From Clostridia bacterium (GTDB lineage: Bacteria; Bacillota; Clostridia; Christensenellales; UBA1242): a stretch of DNA of 64,000 bases. A program made the position numbers and the translations under genes. The stretch spans positions 15,017 to 79,016 of the forward strand of contig JAEDFU010000003.1 in assembly GCA_016297915.1 (NCBI GenBank), in the 5' to 3' direction. Of this stretch, positions 8,631 to 17,364 are shown one piece after another. The notes beneath the pieces are model-generated. The model was not told where the DNA came from, made no database searches, and worked only from the letters and a program-made list of their open reading frames with translations. Position 1 is the first letter of the stretch, and every line of letters starts with the position of its first letter.

Positions 8631-11237
8631 ATGAAAAGAGTTACAAAAATATTCGTATCTGTTCTTGCCATTATGTGCTTTGGATTTGTACTTTCGGCAT
8701 GTAAGCCAAAGATTGAGAGTGCTCATGTCAAAAATGGAACACTCGAAACAACTATCGCCAAGGGCGAAGAACTAGATACTTCCAAAACTATTGTAATAGT
8801 TGATTATTCGGATAGCTCCAGCAAGGAGGTTGAGTCCAAAGACCTAGTATTTGGTCAAATTGATGTTAATGTTTTAGGCACACAACAACTCAAAATTTCT
8901 TATGGTGATTATAGTTTTGAAGTGCCAATCAAAGTCGTTGCAACCGAAGCCGATGTAAGCACTATTACATCACTTAATAGTAGATTGCTCAATGAATTTA
9001 ACGCCAACAAAGATGTTCAAAGCGCCGATAGCAAGGGCTTGGAGTTTGTAGATAGAACACAAATTCTTAGAGTTGGTGATGACAATCCATTCAACTTTAG
9101 ACTATTTGCATCAGGTATAGATGGTGCAGGTGTTAGAAGAACAAATATTACACGCGTAAGAACAAATATCAAAGTTGAACAAAAAGATGGCCAAACCTAC
9201 AACGAACTTACTGGAGAGGCACTTAATAATATAGTTGATATAGAGACAGTCAATACTACTTTAGATTTCAAAGAAACTGCCATTGGCAAAAAATTTAGAG
9301 TAACTGTATCTGCTGATAATGTTGACGCAGATTATTTGGAAGAGGGTGGTGCAACAACATCATTTTCGACCGAACTTGAAGTAGTTGACGGTTATAATGT
9401 GTACAATGCCAAAGATTTGTCTTTGTACGACAATGTGCATGATAGTTATAATTCAATTAGACCTACAGACCAACCAGTCAAAGCACTTATTCTTCAAGAC
9501 AATATCGTTATAACCAAAGACGATGTTAGAAAAGATGCTTTTTGGTCAGAGAGTTCACCAAATTATAGAAATGACCTAAATAATTTAACCGACCAAACTG
9601 TTATTGGTTCGCCAATTGATAATAGCGAGGACGGAATTTATCATAGAACATTGGCAGACGGCGAAACTTTTGATTTCGTTGGAAATTACTTTACAATAGA
9701 TGCCAAAAGTTTTCCAAAGATGGTGTTGGAATTTACAAACCCAACAAATGGCGTTAATGTTAAAGAATCCGACTATATGACAGCTCACTTGTCACTATTC
9801 TATAATGACGCACTTGCATCTAATCCAAATGCAAGCACTGTAAATTGGTCAAATATTCACTTTGTTGGAAATGGCGAACTAAATGCTCAACCCGAAAATT
9901 CCGGTGCAATCATTTTGTCCAAAGCCAAAGTTGTCAACTTTAATGCAACCAACAATATTACTCACTACTTTTATATTACAAACTTCTTCACTTATGAAGA
10001 AGATTTGAGAGCCGACCAAGGCAATAATGTTTTGCTTAATTGCAAGGCATTCCAGTCTTATCAAACTCTTATCTATACTTGGGGTGTAAAAAGTCTCAAA
10101 ATAGTCAATTGCGAACTAAGAGATGCTGGTGGTCCAGTTATGATTGTCGACCATTGCAAACAAGACGACAACGATACAACTGGCACTACAGGTTATACAA
10201 GTTCAATAGACATCATCAACTCTAATCTTGAATCCAAGGTAACTGGCAAAGAGCCTTGGTTTACAGTTTATGGAGCAGGCGAATTGTTTGGTCAATTAGC
10301 GATGGCAGACCAGTTGTTTACAGGAATAGATCCTCAAGGCAAACCAAACAATCTTCCACAAAACGATGTTACAATGACTGCCGGATATGCCAACGATAAT
10401 GGCAATATGGTTCCTAAGGTTAACCTCGTAGCAGTTATGAAGAGCGGATCTAATCAAGGTTTATCTTCCAAGCGTATCAAAGGTTATATTAGAGTATTTG
10501 ATAGCCAAAGTGACTATGACAAATATTACGATAGCCAAAATCCACAAATTACAACATATGGACTAGATATGTCAAATAGTACAGTGGTAGACAGGGTATT
10601 CAATGATCCTACCGGAAGTATTTATTTCGAAAGCAACAAATCCGGTGGTTACATTAATTCAAATGTTGGAACAAATAGCGATGTGACAATGCAATCGGAT
10701 AAGAAAGTTAATGAATTGTATGCAGGGATTGCTGATGGTATGCAAAAAGCAAAATTCCCAGTGACACCTTCACAAGATCAGTTTGACCAGTTGAATTTTG
10801 AACAAAAGAAAGGTGCAATAGCAAAAATGATTCAGGGTATTGGCAGCATATCTGGTCTTCCAGAAGCAAACAAAATTGTTTTCTTAGATCAAATTTATGA
10901 ATCTGCCAAAAATTTGGCATTCAAAGAAATTCTTGAATGGGATAATACTTTAACTCAATCCGCAATTGAGAATGAAATTGCAAGACTAACCGCCTTGAAA
11001 GCAGAAACAAGCAACAAAGAAGAAAAAGCCAAAATTGAAGCTAGAATTGATCAACTTGAAAAGTTACAACCAGCAACCGAAGATCAAGCAAATGTTAATG
11101 AAAAAGTGAGACTTCTTACAAATGCTGTAGCTTCAATCAAGCCAGATGCTTCTTATGCCGACGGAAAATTCACCAATATTTATATCTTTAATGGTATGGG
11201 TGTAATGGTTCAAATGTATCCAAAAACCAAAGCGTAA
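8631..11237 (+). CDS. Large lipoprotein with N-terminal Ig-like domain
   Basis: 868 residues. Signal peptide with lipobox LSAC (Cys about residue 24) predicts an envelope-anchored lipoprotein. Residues about 28-105 resemble a Big-type Ig-like domain (TTIAKGEELDTSKTIVIVDY). The middle (about 270-580) contains repeated short strand-like stretches with Asn and Gly turns (WSNIHFVGNGELN, KSLKIVNCELRDAGG, SSIDIINSNLES) that suggest a right-handed beta helix. Near 780-830 there is a charged helical segment. AAAGGAGATAAAATC precedes the ATG. It lies 97 bp after the Ig-fold gene, so it is probably part of or next to the ABC operon and may be its surface component. No enzyme motif was recognised. Confidence 0.75.
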   Translation: MKRVTKIFVSVLAIMCFGFVLSACKPKIESAHVKNGTLETTIAKGEELDTSKTIVIVDYSDSSSKEVESKDLVFGQIDVNVLGTQQLKISYGDYSFEVPIKVVATEADVSTITSLNSRLLNEFNANKDVQSADSKGLEFVDRTQILRVGDDNPFNFRLFASGIDGAGVRRTNITRVRTNIKVEQKDGQTYNELTGEALNNIVDIETVNTTLDFKETAIGKKFRVTVSADNVDADYLEEGGATTSFSTELEVVDGYNVYNAKDLSLYDNVHDSYNSIRPTDQPVKALILQDNIVITKDDVRKDAFWSESSPNYRNDLNNLTDQTVIGSPIDNSEDGIYHRTLADGETFDFVGNYFTIDAKSFPKMVLEFTNPTNGVNVKESDYMTAHLSLFYNDALASNPNASTVNWSNIHFVGNGELNAQPENSGAIILSKAKVVNFNATNNITHYFYITNFFTYEEDLRADQGNNVLLNCKAFQSYQTLIYTWGVKSLKIVNCELRDAGGPVMIVDHCKQDDNDTTGTTGYTSSIDIINSNLESKVTGKEPWFTVYGAGELFGQLAMADQLFTGIDPQGKPNNLPQNDVTMTAGYANDNGNMVPKVNLVAVMKSGSNQGLSSKRIKGYIRVFDSQSDYDKYYDSQNPQITTYGLDMSNSTVVDRVFNDPTGSIYFESNKSGGYINSNVGTNSDVTMQSDKKVNELYAGIADGMQKAKFPVTPSQDQFDQLNFEQKKGAIAKMIQGIGSISGLPEANKIVFLDQIYESAKNLAFKEILEWDNTLTQSAIENEIARLTALKAETSNKEEKAKIEARIDQLEKLQPATEDQANVNEKVRLLTNAVASIKPDASYADGKFTNIYIFNGMGVMVQMYPKTKA

Positions 11238-11438
11238 GAGCTTGGGGCGGCGATAATAGCACTTAATTTTTAACAATATAAAATTAACATTGTATCACAC
11301 TATAAAAAACAATCAAACGACTTGGATTTTTAAAAAACAACTAAAAATTACCAACAAATTGTATTGGTAGGATTGTTAAGTTAGTAAGGAATAGGGGAAA
11401 TAGAAATCTTGTCAAATAAAAAATATAGGAGAAAAAAG

Positions 11439-12350
11439 ATGCAAAAAACAAGAAAATCAAAGTTCTTAGCAATAATTGCAGCAATAACATTGTGTTTACC
11501 ACTCGCACTTCTATTGACGGCATGTGGAGGGACAAAGAAACAAGTAAATACAAATTCAAAAGAAATGTATGCACTATCAGCCATTTCAAGTGCAATTTAT
11601 CTACAACATGAACAAAACAGCGTTGTAAAAAGTATGAAAGCAGTAAACCTTGCACAAACACAAACAGAAAAGCCTGCAAGTATTACTGATGAAGACCTAG
11701 CTGGGACAGAAAGTTGCCTAACAATGTTTGGAGATGTTATAAAAAACAATGGTTATACTCAAACAGTTGAAAAAAATACAGATTCTTCAGAAGAGCTTAA
11801 AAAATACAATTTTGTTATGACAATCTCTATCCCAAACTTATCAAACATAGGCGTATATAAACTTTATTATGATGAAATTGCTACAGAAACTCAAGTTGAA
11901 ATTGAAGATGAGGAAACCGAAACTGAAATTTCAACTACACTGGAAGGCGTTTTAATTGCTAATGAAACCCATTTCAAAGTTGAAGGCAAAAAAACAATTG
12001 AAACCGAAGGCGATAATACAGAGTATTCAATTGAGTTCAAAACTTACTTTGACGAAAACAATTATGTTGTTGTTGAACAAAGTTCAGAAAATAATGAGCA
12101 TGAATATGAGTATGAAATCTACAAAAAAGGAGTAAAAGTTCAAAAAATCGAAATTGAATTTGAAAAAGAAAACAATAAAACTGAACTTAAATTTGAGCTT
12201 GTAAACATAAATTCAGGTATTAAAGAAAAAACTATTTACAAAATTAAGTCAGCAGATAATGAACTTTTTGAAATTTCTTTGAATAAAAACGGCGTGATAC
12301 AAACTTTTCAAGCAAAAATTGTTGAGGGCAAAATAAATTTCATGTTCTAA
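11439..12350 (+). CDS. Lipoprotein of unknown function
   Basis: About 303 residues. The start ATG 11439 has TAGGAGAAAAAAG just upstream; the frame opens earlier at TTG 11409 but without an RBS. A Lys/Arg-rich N-terminus, hydrophobic core and lipobox LLTACGG define a lipoprotein signal. The mature part is rich in Glu and Lys, with a run of beta-like repeats (VEIEDEETETEISTTLEG, EHEYEYEIYKKGVKVQKIEI). No family was recognised. It is separated from the previous lipoprotein by about 200 bp and ends at a strong terminator, so it may be its own unit. Confidence 0.75.
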   Translation: MQKTRKSKFLAIIAAITLCLPLALLLTACGGTKKQVNTNSKEMYALSAISSAIYLQHEQNSVVKSMKAVNLAQTQTEKPASITDEDLAGTESCLTMFGDVIKNNGYTQTVEKNTDSSEELKKYNFVMTISIPNLSNIGVYKLYYDEIATETQVEIEDEETETEISTTLEGVLIANETHFKVEGKKTIETEGDNTEYSIEFKTYFDENNYVVVEQSSENNEHEYEYEIYKKGVKVQKIEIEFEKENNKTELKFELVNINSGIKEKTIYKIKSADNELFEISLNKNGVIQTFQAKIVEGKINFMF

Positions 12351-12395
12351 AACAATTACATTTTAATAAAATTTTATAATTTTTATTATAATAAA

Positions 12396-12455
12396 TACTC
12401 CTGGTAGCTGAAGTGCACCCTGCGTGGTTCACTTCAGCTACTAGGAGTATTTTTT
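12396..12455. terminator. Long hairpin terminator with GAAGTG/CACTTC stem
   Basis: ACTCCTGGTAGCTGAAGTG pairs with CACTTCAGCTACTAGGAGT (19 bp arms with one mismatch) and ends in TTTTTT. It lies between convergent genes. The inner GAAGTG (12410-12415)/CACTTC (12430-12435) core recurs at 19892 and 63866. Confidence 0.92.
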
Positions 12456-12474
12456 GGTGAATAGCTTTTTTTAA

Positions 12475-12828
12475 TTAGTAGTGGCTTTTGATTTTTTCTA
12501 GATAAAAATCCACTCCGTTTATCATTATATTATTAATGAATTTGTTTGTAGCCTTGTAAAATATGTATTTATTGCGTCTAGTCGTTGTGACAGCACCGTT
12601 GGACTTGAGGATTTTGAGTTGGTGGCTAAGAGTTGTTTGATTGATGTCAAGAAGTTTGGACAAATCATTAACACACATTTCGCATGTGAGTAGAGATATA
12701 AGTATCTTTAGTCTAGTGCTATCCGAAAATACACTATAAAAGCCAGATAAATTTGAGCATATTTGATCACTAGGTATGCTCTCTTTGATAAGTGTTTGAG
12801 TGGATTTTTCCAAAAATACTGGTTGCAT
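12475..12828 (-). CDS. ArsR-family winged-helix regulator
   Basis: 117 residues with the ArsR core: FSDSTRLKILISLL, then the helix-turn-helix VNDLSKLLDINQTTLSHQLK and the beta wing GAVTTTRRNKYIFYKA. The usual metal site ELCVCDL reads CEMCVNDL here, so one of the two canonical cysteines is Asn while an extra Cys lies upstream (Cys-x-x-Cys). Metal sensing is therefore uncertain. AAAGGAGAATCCCC precedes the start. It is transcribed alone on this strand and its target is not evident; it is convergent with the lipoprotein gene. Confidence 0.88.
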   Translation of the reverse strand: MQPVFLEKSTQTLIKESIPSDQICSNLSGFYSVFSDSTRLKILISLLTCEMCVNDLSKLLDINQTTLSHQLKILKSNGAVTTTRRNKYIFYKATNKFINNIMINGVDFYLEKIKSHY

Positions 12829-12973
12829 GGGGATTCTCCTTTTTACAAACTATAGTGGATTTGAAATATGTCTTACAGATATTTTAGCAATTTTATTTTA
12901 TTTTCGAAAATAAGCACAAAATAATTTTTTGTAGCATAATAACTAAAAAGAGAATATTTTGGGGGAAATGTAT

Positions 12974-13198
12974 ATGAGCAATGATATACTACTTATTTTG
13001 TTACTGTCTATCCTGTCTAGCCCAACTGACGAAAATGGAGAGGTCGAATATGCAAGCAATACAAACTTTTTGTTGCTACTTCTACTTGTGCTCAATAGTA
13101 GTCGAACACTAGATAATCTATGTAACTACGGAACTTGCTATCCAAATAGTTGCAATAGGTGTAATGGCGGAAATAATATAATTTCTTTGTTTAACTAA
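12974..13198 (+). CDS. Small cysteine- and asparagine-rich protein
   Basis: 74 residues from ATG 12974, which has GGGGGA 8-9 nt upstream (an earlier in-frame ATG at 12968 overlaps the spacing). Two leucine-rich segments (ILLILLLSILSS and FLLLLLLVLNSS) frame a short acidic stretch; the C-terminus carries four Cys among Asn/Gly (CNYGTCYPNSCNRCNGGNN). This resembles small spore-coat-like proteins of Clostridia in composition only; no family was recognised. Confidence 0.5.
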   Translation: MSNDILLILLLSILSSPTDENGEVEYASNTNFLLLLLLVLNSSRTLDNLCNYGTCYPNSCNRCNGGNNIISLFN

Positions 13199-13204
13199 AA
13201 ATTG

Positions 13205-13233
13205 TGTCAAAAAGTTTGTGACACACATAGTAT
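13205..13233 (+). promoter_or_regulatory. Possible promoter of the structured RNA
   Basis: TGTCAA at 13205-13210, 17 bp, TAGTAT at 13228-13233. The expected start point, near 13240, coincides with the first stem of the ncRNA candidate. The -35 match is weak. The same stretch also forms the hairpin TGTGTCA/TGACACA. Confidence 0.35.
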
Positions 13234-13238
13234 GAAGT

Positions 13239-13422
13239 GTATAGGCAGTAAACCAAATGAAATATTGAATTCCCTAATAAGTAAGCCTATACCTTTCCCT
13301 TAAACACAACCAATCAGCAAATACCTCAAGCCGTATGGATGTGGGAAATAGGATTTTTACAAAAGACAAAGATTGGTTGTTGTATCATAAAAAAGCAAGC
13401 AAAGCAAATTTGCTTGCTTTTT
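13239..13422 (+). ncRNA. Candidate structured non-coding RNA with pseudoknot
   Basis: No good frame is open here. Stem 1 is GTATAGGC (13239-13246) with GCCTATAC (13285-13292). Stem 2 is CAACCAATC (13307-13315) with GATTGGTTG (13371-13379). TTTCCC (13294-13299), between the stems, can pair with GGGAAA (13343-13348) inside the stem 2 loop, forming a pseudoknot. A strong terminator closes the transcript. The size, terminator and pseudoknot recall raiA-type RNAs of Firmicutes, but I cannot assign the class from sequence memory alone. Confidence 0.55.
13391..13422 (+). terminator. Terminator of the ncRNA candidate
   Basis: AAGCAAGCAAA and TTTGCTTGCTT form an 11 bp stem followed by T residues. Confidence 0.9.
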
Positions 13423-13502
13423 ACTTTATTTGGAAAGGCGCAACTTACATAATTAAACAAATTTCGAGCAAAATAAACTAAATAAACATGGGAGGTAAAA
13501 TT

Positions 13503-13931
13503 ATGGACGCAAATCTAAAAAAAGTACTACTCATTGTTATTTACTACTCACTTATTGCCGTAATGGTTGCTTTTGAAGTATTCTTTATGATAACACTTGC
13601 AAATGCAAGCATGGCTACATGGGAAAAGGTTGCTTACTTTATCCTAGCAGGACTTCTTGTAGGTGTAGTGGTTTATGATATAATTTGTACTTGTATGCAA
13701 ACTCAAAAATACATATCCGGATTTATCCTATATGTAGTTACTGCATGTGTTGCGATTTTGAGTTTGATTGTAATGGCATTAAATTCTGCCAACGGTAGAC
13801 TACTAATTGACATTAGCGAGAGATTCTTTAGAATAATTTTATTTAGTTATCTTATTAATGCTTTTGCTGTTCTTATCTACTGTACTGGCGAAAAGCTTAT
13901 CATCAACGCTACAAATAGAGCAAAAAAATAA
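13503..13931 (+). CDS. Small membrane protein, four predicted segments
   Basis: 142 residues from ATG 13503, which follows GGGAGGTAAAATT; an upstream ATG at 13488 would contain the RBS. Hydrophobic segments lie at about 9-32, 42-62, 72-95 and 108-128. The C-terminus is basic (INATNRAKK). No family was recognised. It is followed by its own terminator and stands alone. Confidence 0.7.
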   Translation: MDANLKKVLLIVIYYSLIAVMVAFEVFFMITLANASMATWEKVAYFILAGLLVGVVVYDIICTCMQTQKYISGFILYVVTACVAILSLIVMALNSANGRLLIDISERFFRIILFSYLINAFAVLIYCTGEKLIINATNRAKK

Positions 13932-13977
13932 GTTCAATCAAGAGTCTAAGACAAAAAATTTTGTATAATTTTTTGGC

Positions 13978-14016
13978 TAAAAAATCATACCATACTGATT
14001 TGGTGTGATTTTTTTT
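13978..14016 (+). terminator. Terminator after the small membrane protein
   Basis: AATCATACCA and TGGTGTGATT form a stem followed by eight T residues. Confidence 0.88.
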
Positions 14017-14057
14017 GTAACCTAAACTTAGGAATTTTTCATATAATATATTCTGTT

Positions 14058-14218
14058 TGCACTAGTCTCGAAATCAACGACAATGTGGTTAACTTGGATG
14101 ACTTGACTTTTGAAGTCGAGGCAGGAAAATATATATTATCGAGTATTCATTATATCCTGAATATGATAGACGATACTATGTAGTTTTTCAAATTAAAATT
14201 CAAATATTCTCCAATTAA
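14058..14218 (+). pseudogene. Short frameshifted coding remnant
   Basis: In the 14067 frame the DNA reads LEINDNVVNLDDLTFEVEAG then KY; the next plausible residues continue in the frame two bases later: IIEYSLYPEYDRRYYVVFQI then KIQIFSN and a stop at 14216-14218. Both pieces look like one acidic, beta-rich protein broken by an indel in the ATATATATT run near 14130-14137. No start codon or RBS is visible, so this is a remnant rather than an active gene. Family unknown. Confidence 0.35.
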
Positions 14219-14237
14219 TTTGGGGAATATTTTTTTA
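14202..14237. terminator. Hairpin with T-run
   Basis: AAATATTCTCC and GGGGAATATTT form a stem followed by seven T; it overlaps the end of the gene remnant and precedes the metG promoter. Confidence 0.7.
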
Positions 14238-14242
14238 ATTTC

Positions 14243-14271
14243 TTTACAAAAAAGCATTATTAAGATATACT
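14243..14271 (+). promoter_or_regulatory. Promoter for metG
   Basis: TTTACA at 14243-14248, 17 bp, TATACT at 14266-14271. The leader is about 140 nt; no T-box sequence (GGTGG..ACCGCG type) is visible in it. Confidence 0.6.
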
Positions 14272-14417
14272 CTAGTATATTAATATCCAAAAAACAAAGT
14301 AAGCTAAAAATTTTTATTTTGCGTATTAAAAATTTGTGTTAGGGATTTGACTTCAAAGTTAATTTACAATACAAACTAAAAAACATAACTGAATGTAAAA
14401 ATCAGGAGAGATTTGAT

Positions 14418-16433
14418 ATGAAAGACTTTGGCGACGAAAGACTCAAGAGAATGATTGAAAATAGACCCCATGCTCCTAAGCGAGCAATAATCACTGGCGG
14501 TATGCCATATGGCAACAAGGATTTGCACTATGGACATGTGCTTGGCATGTTTTTGTATGCAGACTTTATGGCTAGATTTTTGCGTGACCGTATTGGTAAG
14601 GACAATGTAATATTTGTATCAGGTACAGATTGTTACGGCTCGCCATCGCTTGAGACTTATCGAAAAAAATGTGAAGAAGGCTACACTGGAACTATCCAGG
14701 ATATGGTTGGCGAGTTTCATGCTAGACACAAGCAAGACCTCAAAAAATTTGATATCTCTCTTAACTTTTTTGGTGCAAGTGGTGTAGGTGATGCAGTGCC
14801 ATTCCACAATGAGACAAGTGCCGAGTTTTTTGAGAAGTTATATCAATTTGGCTATCTCAAAAAGATGTCAACATTGCAGTTCTATGACGAAGAAAAAAAT
14901 ACATTCCTAAACGGCAGACAAGTTCTTGGCAAATGCCCATATGAGGGTTGCACTAGCGAAAAAGGTTACGCCGATGAGTGTGATTTGGGTCATCAATATA
15001 TGCCTCAGGAACTAATAGACCCTATAAGCACTTTGAGTGGCAAAAAACCAGTACTCAGAGAGATTACTAATTGGTACTTTGATATGCCAAGATGTTTGCC
15101 AATTTTGACCGAATGGCTAGACAAAATGGAAAAGACCGAACTTAGACCATTTGTTGTCAAAGAACTAAGAGAGTTTTTGAAAAAACCAGAAATCTACATC
15201 AAAAAAGACCAAATGGATAAGTTTGAGGATGTAAGATTTTTGCTCCCAACTTTTGAGATGAGAGAGGAAAAGAGCAAGGCAAGTTTTGTGCTTGTATTTA
15301 ATAAACTCGAAGATAGAGAGTGTGCTTGCGAAATACTTAGTGACAATGGCATTAGATATCGAAACGGCAAGACTGTAACTCCATTTAGACTAAGTGGAAA
15401 CATCGAATGGGGTGTTCCTGTTCCCGAAAAAGACGGACTCAAAGATTTGACATTTTATTGTTGGCCAGAGAGTCTTTGGGCACCAATAAGCTTTACTAAG
15501 ACATATCTATCCAAACACCCAGAGCAAGGCAACTGGAAGGACTGGTGGTGCAGTGCAGATAGCAATATCTATCAAATATTGGGTGAGGACAATATGTACT
15601 TTTATGGCCCAGTTCAACACGCTATGTGGCTCTGCACACAAGGTGAACATCCGTCGTTAGATATTCCTCAGGGTGATTTGCAAATGTCGCACTTAATAGT
15701 AAATAAACACTCACTGTTTATGGGCAACAAGGCAAGCAGTTCAGGAAATATCAAACCACCTAAGCCAGACGATTTACTCAAGTACTATACAGTAGAACAA
15801 TTGAGAATGCATTTCTTGGGTTTAAGTATCGGAAATACATCATCTTCGTTCATGCCAAAAGCGTTTGACCCTGATGCCAAACCTGAGGATGTTGATCCAG
15901 TAACCAAGGACGGATTCTTGCTATCTAATGTGTATAATAGAGTACTAAGAACATTATTCTATACTTGGCAGTCAAGATTTGACGGAGTTGTTCCAGTAAG
16001 ACCTATTAGTGAGGATATACTCAAATCTGCAACAATGACAATCCTTAAGTACGAAAAACTAATGTTTGACAACAAGTTCCATATGGTTATGTACGAACTA
16101 GACAATTATATTAGAGGCATTAATAAGTATTGGGTAGCAAATATCAAGAGTTGTGAAAATGATGATGACAAGCTAGCTCAGCTTATAGCAGATACTTTGC
16201 ATATGTGCAAGGTTGCAATGGTTTTGCTACATCCAGTAACTCCTACAAATATCGAAAAATTAAAAGCCGACCTCAAGCTTTCTGACGATGTCTTTGACTG
16301 GAATACAATCAATGAGCCAATTTATAACTTTGTGGAAAACAAGGATTGTTACAAGCCTAAGTTCATTGAGCCAAAGTATGATTTCTTTGCTAGACACGAA
16401 AGCCAGTTTGAAACTGCAAACAAACAAGATTAA
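14418..16433 (+). CDS. metG: Methionyl-tRNA synthetase with degenerate KMSKS
   Basis: 671 residues. The HIGH motif is DLHYGHVLGM (residues about 35-44) and the catalytic start is AIITGGMPYGN. A zinc-knuckle region has KCPYEGCTSEKGYADECDLG. LREITNWYFDMPRC and the WPESLWAPI/FYGPVQHAMW core fit MetRS. The KMSKS loop, expected as K-M-S-K-S-R-G-N, reads NKASSSGN (about residues 437-444), so the second lysine and the methionine are missing. Insertions relative to the usual enzyme lie around residues 230-320. CAGGAGAG precedes the start. The C-terminal tRNA-binding OB domain of many MetRS is absent. It could be a divergent MetRS or a MetRS-like paralogue. Confidence 0.8.
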   Translation: MKDFGDERLKRMIENRPHAPKRAIITGGMPYGNKDLHYGHVLGMFLYADFMARFLRDRIGKDNVIFVSGTDCYGSPSLETYRKKCEEGYTGTIQDMVGEFHARHKQDLKKFDISLNFFGASGVGDAVPFHNETSAEFFEKLYQFGYLKKMSTLQFYDEEKNTFLNGRQVLGKCPYEGCTSEKGYADECDLGHQYMPQELIDPISTLSGKKPVLREITNWYFDMPRCLPILTEWLDKMEKTELRPFVVKELREFLKKPEIYIKKDQMDKFEDVRFLLPTFEMREEKSKASFVLVFNKLEDRECACEILSDNGIRYRNGKTVTPFRLSGNIEWGVPVPEKDGLKDLTFYCWPESLWAPISFTKTYLSKHPEQGNWKDWWCSADSNIYQILGEDNMYFYGPVQHAMWLCTQGEHPSLDIPQGDLQMSHLIVNKHSLFMGNKASSSGNIKPPKPDDLLKYYTVEQLRMHFLGLSIGNTSSSFMPKAFDPDAKPEDVDPVTKDGFLLSNVYNRVLRTLFYTWQSRFDGVVPVRPISEDILKSATMTILKYEKLMFDNKFHMVMYELDNYIRGINKYWVANIKSCENDDDKLAQLIADTLHMCKVAMVLLHPVTPTNIEKLKADLKLSDDVFDWNTINEPIYNFVENKDCYKPKFIEPKYDFFARHESQFETANKQD

Positions 16434-16458
16434 ACACAAGTCTATGTGTATGCAGAAA

Positions 16459-16487
16459 AACAAAGCAAAATATTGCTTTGTTTTTTA
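16459..16487. terminator. Terminator after metG
   Basis: ACAAAGCAA and TTGCTTTGT form a 9 bp stem with a four-base loop and T-run. Confidence 0.9.
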
Positions 16488-16490
16488 TGT

Positions 16491-16521
16491 AAAAAGCGAC
16501 TAAAAATTAGTCGCTTTTTGT
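16491..16521. terminator. Second, bidirectional terminator
   Basis: AAAAAGCGACTA and TAGTCGCTTTTT form a stem that ends in T on either strand; it also serves the gene converging from the right. Confidence 0.88.
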
Positions 16522-16570
16522 ATTTTTGTACAAAACTCTTGTAAGCGTTGGCTTAAAAGTTTCTATTGCA

Positions 16571-17281
16571 TTAAATAACCATAATTACTGCAAGTAACAC
16601 AATTTGGGCTGCATAGTAGAGTGCATGATTGACAACAATCAATGGTTTGCTATCTAGTTTGCCTCCAAAGTACTGCATGGATAGTACAATGTCACTAAGT
16701 ATAAATAGTAGCATTCCAACAAATGTTAGCCATAGTCCGCCATTTGCAATTGCAAGCACTAGAGTGAATACAGTCATAAATGTAAGAACAAATGAGTAGG
16801 CAATTGTTTGCCACAAAAAGTTGCCAAATTCAAGTTTCATTTTTTTGCTTACAAACATGATTGTAACTGTAAGAACTGCTCCGCATCCAAGGGATACAAG
16901 TATAGGCATAAGCAAATCGCAATTCATATTGATAGCATGCATGCTAAATGCAGAGAAGTACGCAAGATGTCCAAGTCCAAAACTCAACATCCCAGCGTTT
17001 AGATAGTATTTGTCATTGCCTGGATAAACAACCTTAAGGTCAAGAAGTATATCTCCAATCATTCCAAGAAGTAGCCCTATTGTCACAAAGCTCATAACAG
17101 TTCTTGTAGAACTATCTACATATCTAAATCCTATAATCACAATTGCACTTGTCACAAAAGCAAATGATGCAAGAGTCTTGGTAAGAACTCCGCCAAGTCC
17201 TCCAAATTTGGCTCTAATTACAATAAATAACATTGCCAAAAGTGCACAAACAACTAGCAAAATTATTTGATAAGTTTCCAT
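16571..17281 (-). CDS. YhhN/TMEM86-like membrane protein
   Basis: 236 residues, about eight hydrophobic segments. The pattern GMIGDILLDL followed by AGMLSFGLGHLAYFSAF and later LLFILSDIVLSMQYF matches the YhhN family, whose studied members hydrolyse lysoplasmalogen or are related proteins. The conserved aspartates of GD and SD are present. It is a single gene on this strand between metG and uppP. A true enzymatic role is inferred from the family only. Confidence 0.75.
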   Translation of the reverse strand: METYQIILLVVCALLAMLFIVIRAKFGGLGGVLTKTLASFAFVTSAIVIIGFRYVDSSTRTVMSFVTIGLLLGMIGDILLDLKVVYPGNDKYYLNAGMLSFGLGHLAYFSAFSMHAINMNCDLLMPILVSLGCGAVLTVTIMFVSKKMKLEFGNFLWQTIAYSFVLTFMTVFTLVLAIANGGLWLTFVGMLLFILSDIVLSMQYFGGKLDSKPLIVVNHALYYAAQIVLLAVIMVI

Positions 17282-17364
17282 ATAACCTCACATGAATTTA
17301 ATATTTCAACTAAATTATATCACAAGAGGTTATTTAAGTCTAACAAATCTACAATCTTTAAGAC

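Noticed and set aside
14272..14417. T-box leader for the MetRS gene.
   Set aside because: The leader is too short and lacks the T-box and specifier hairpin signatures.
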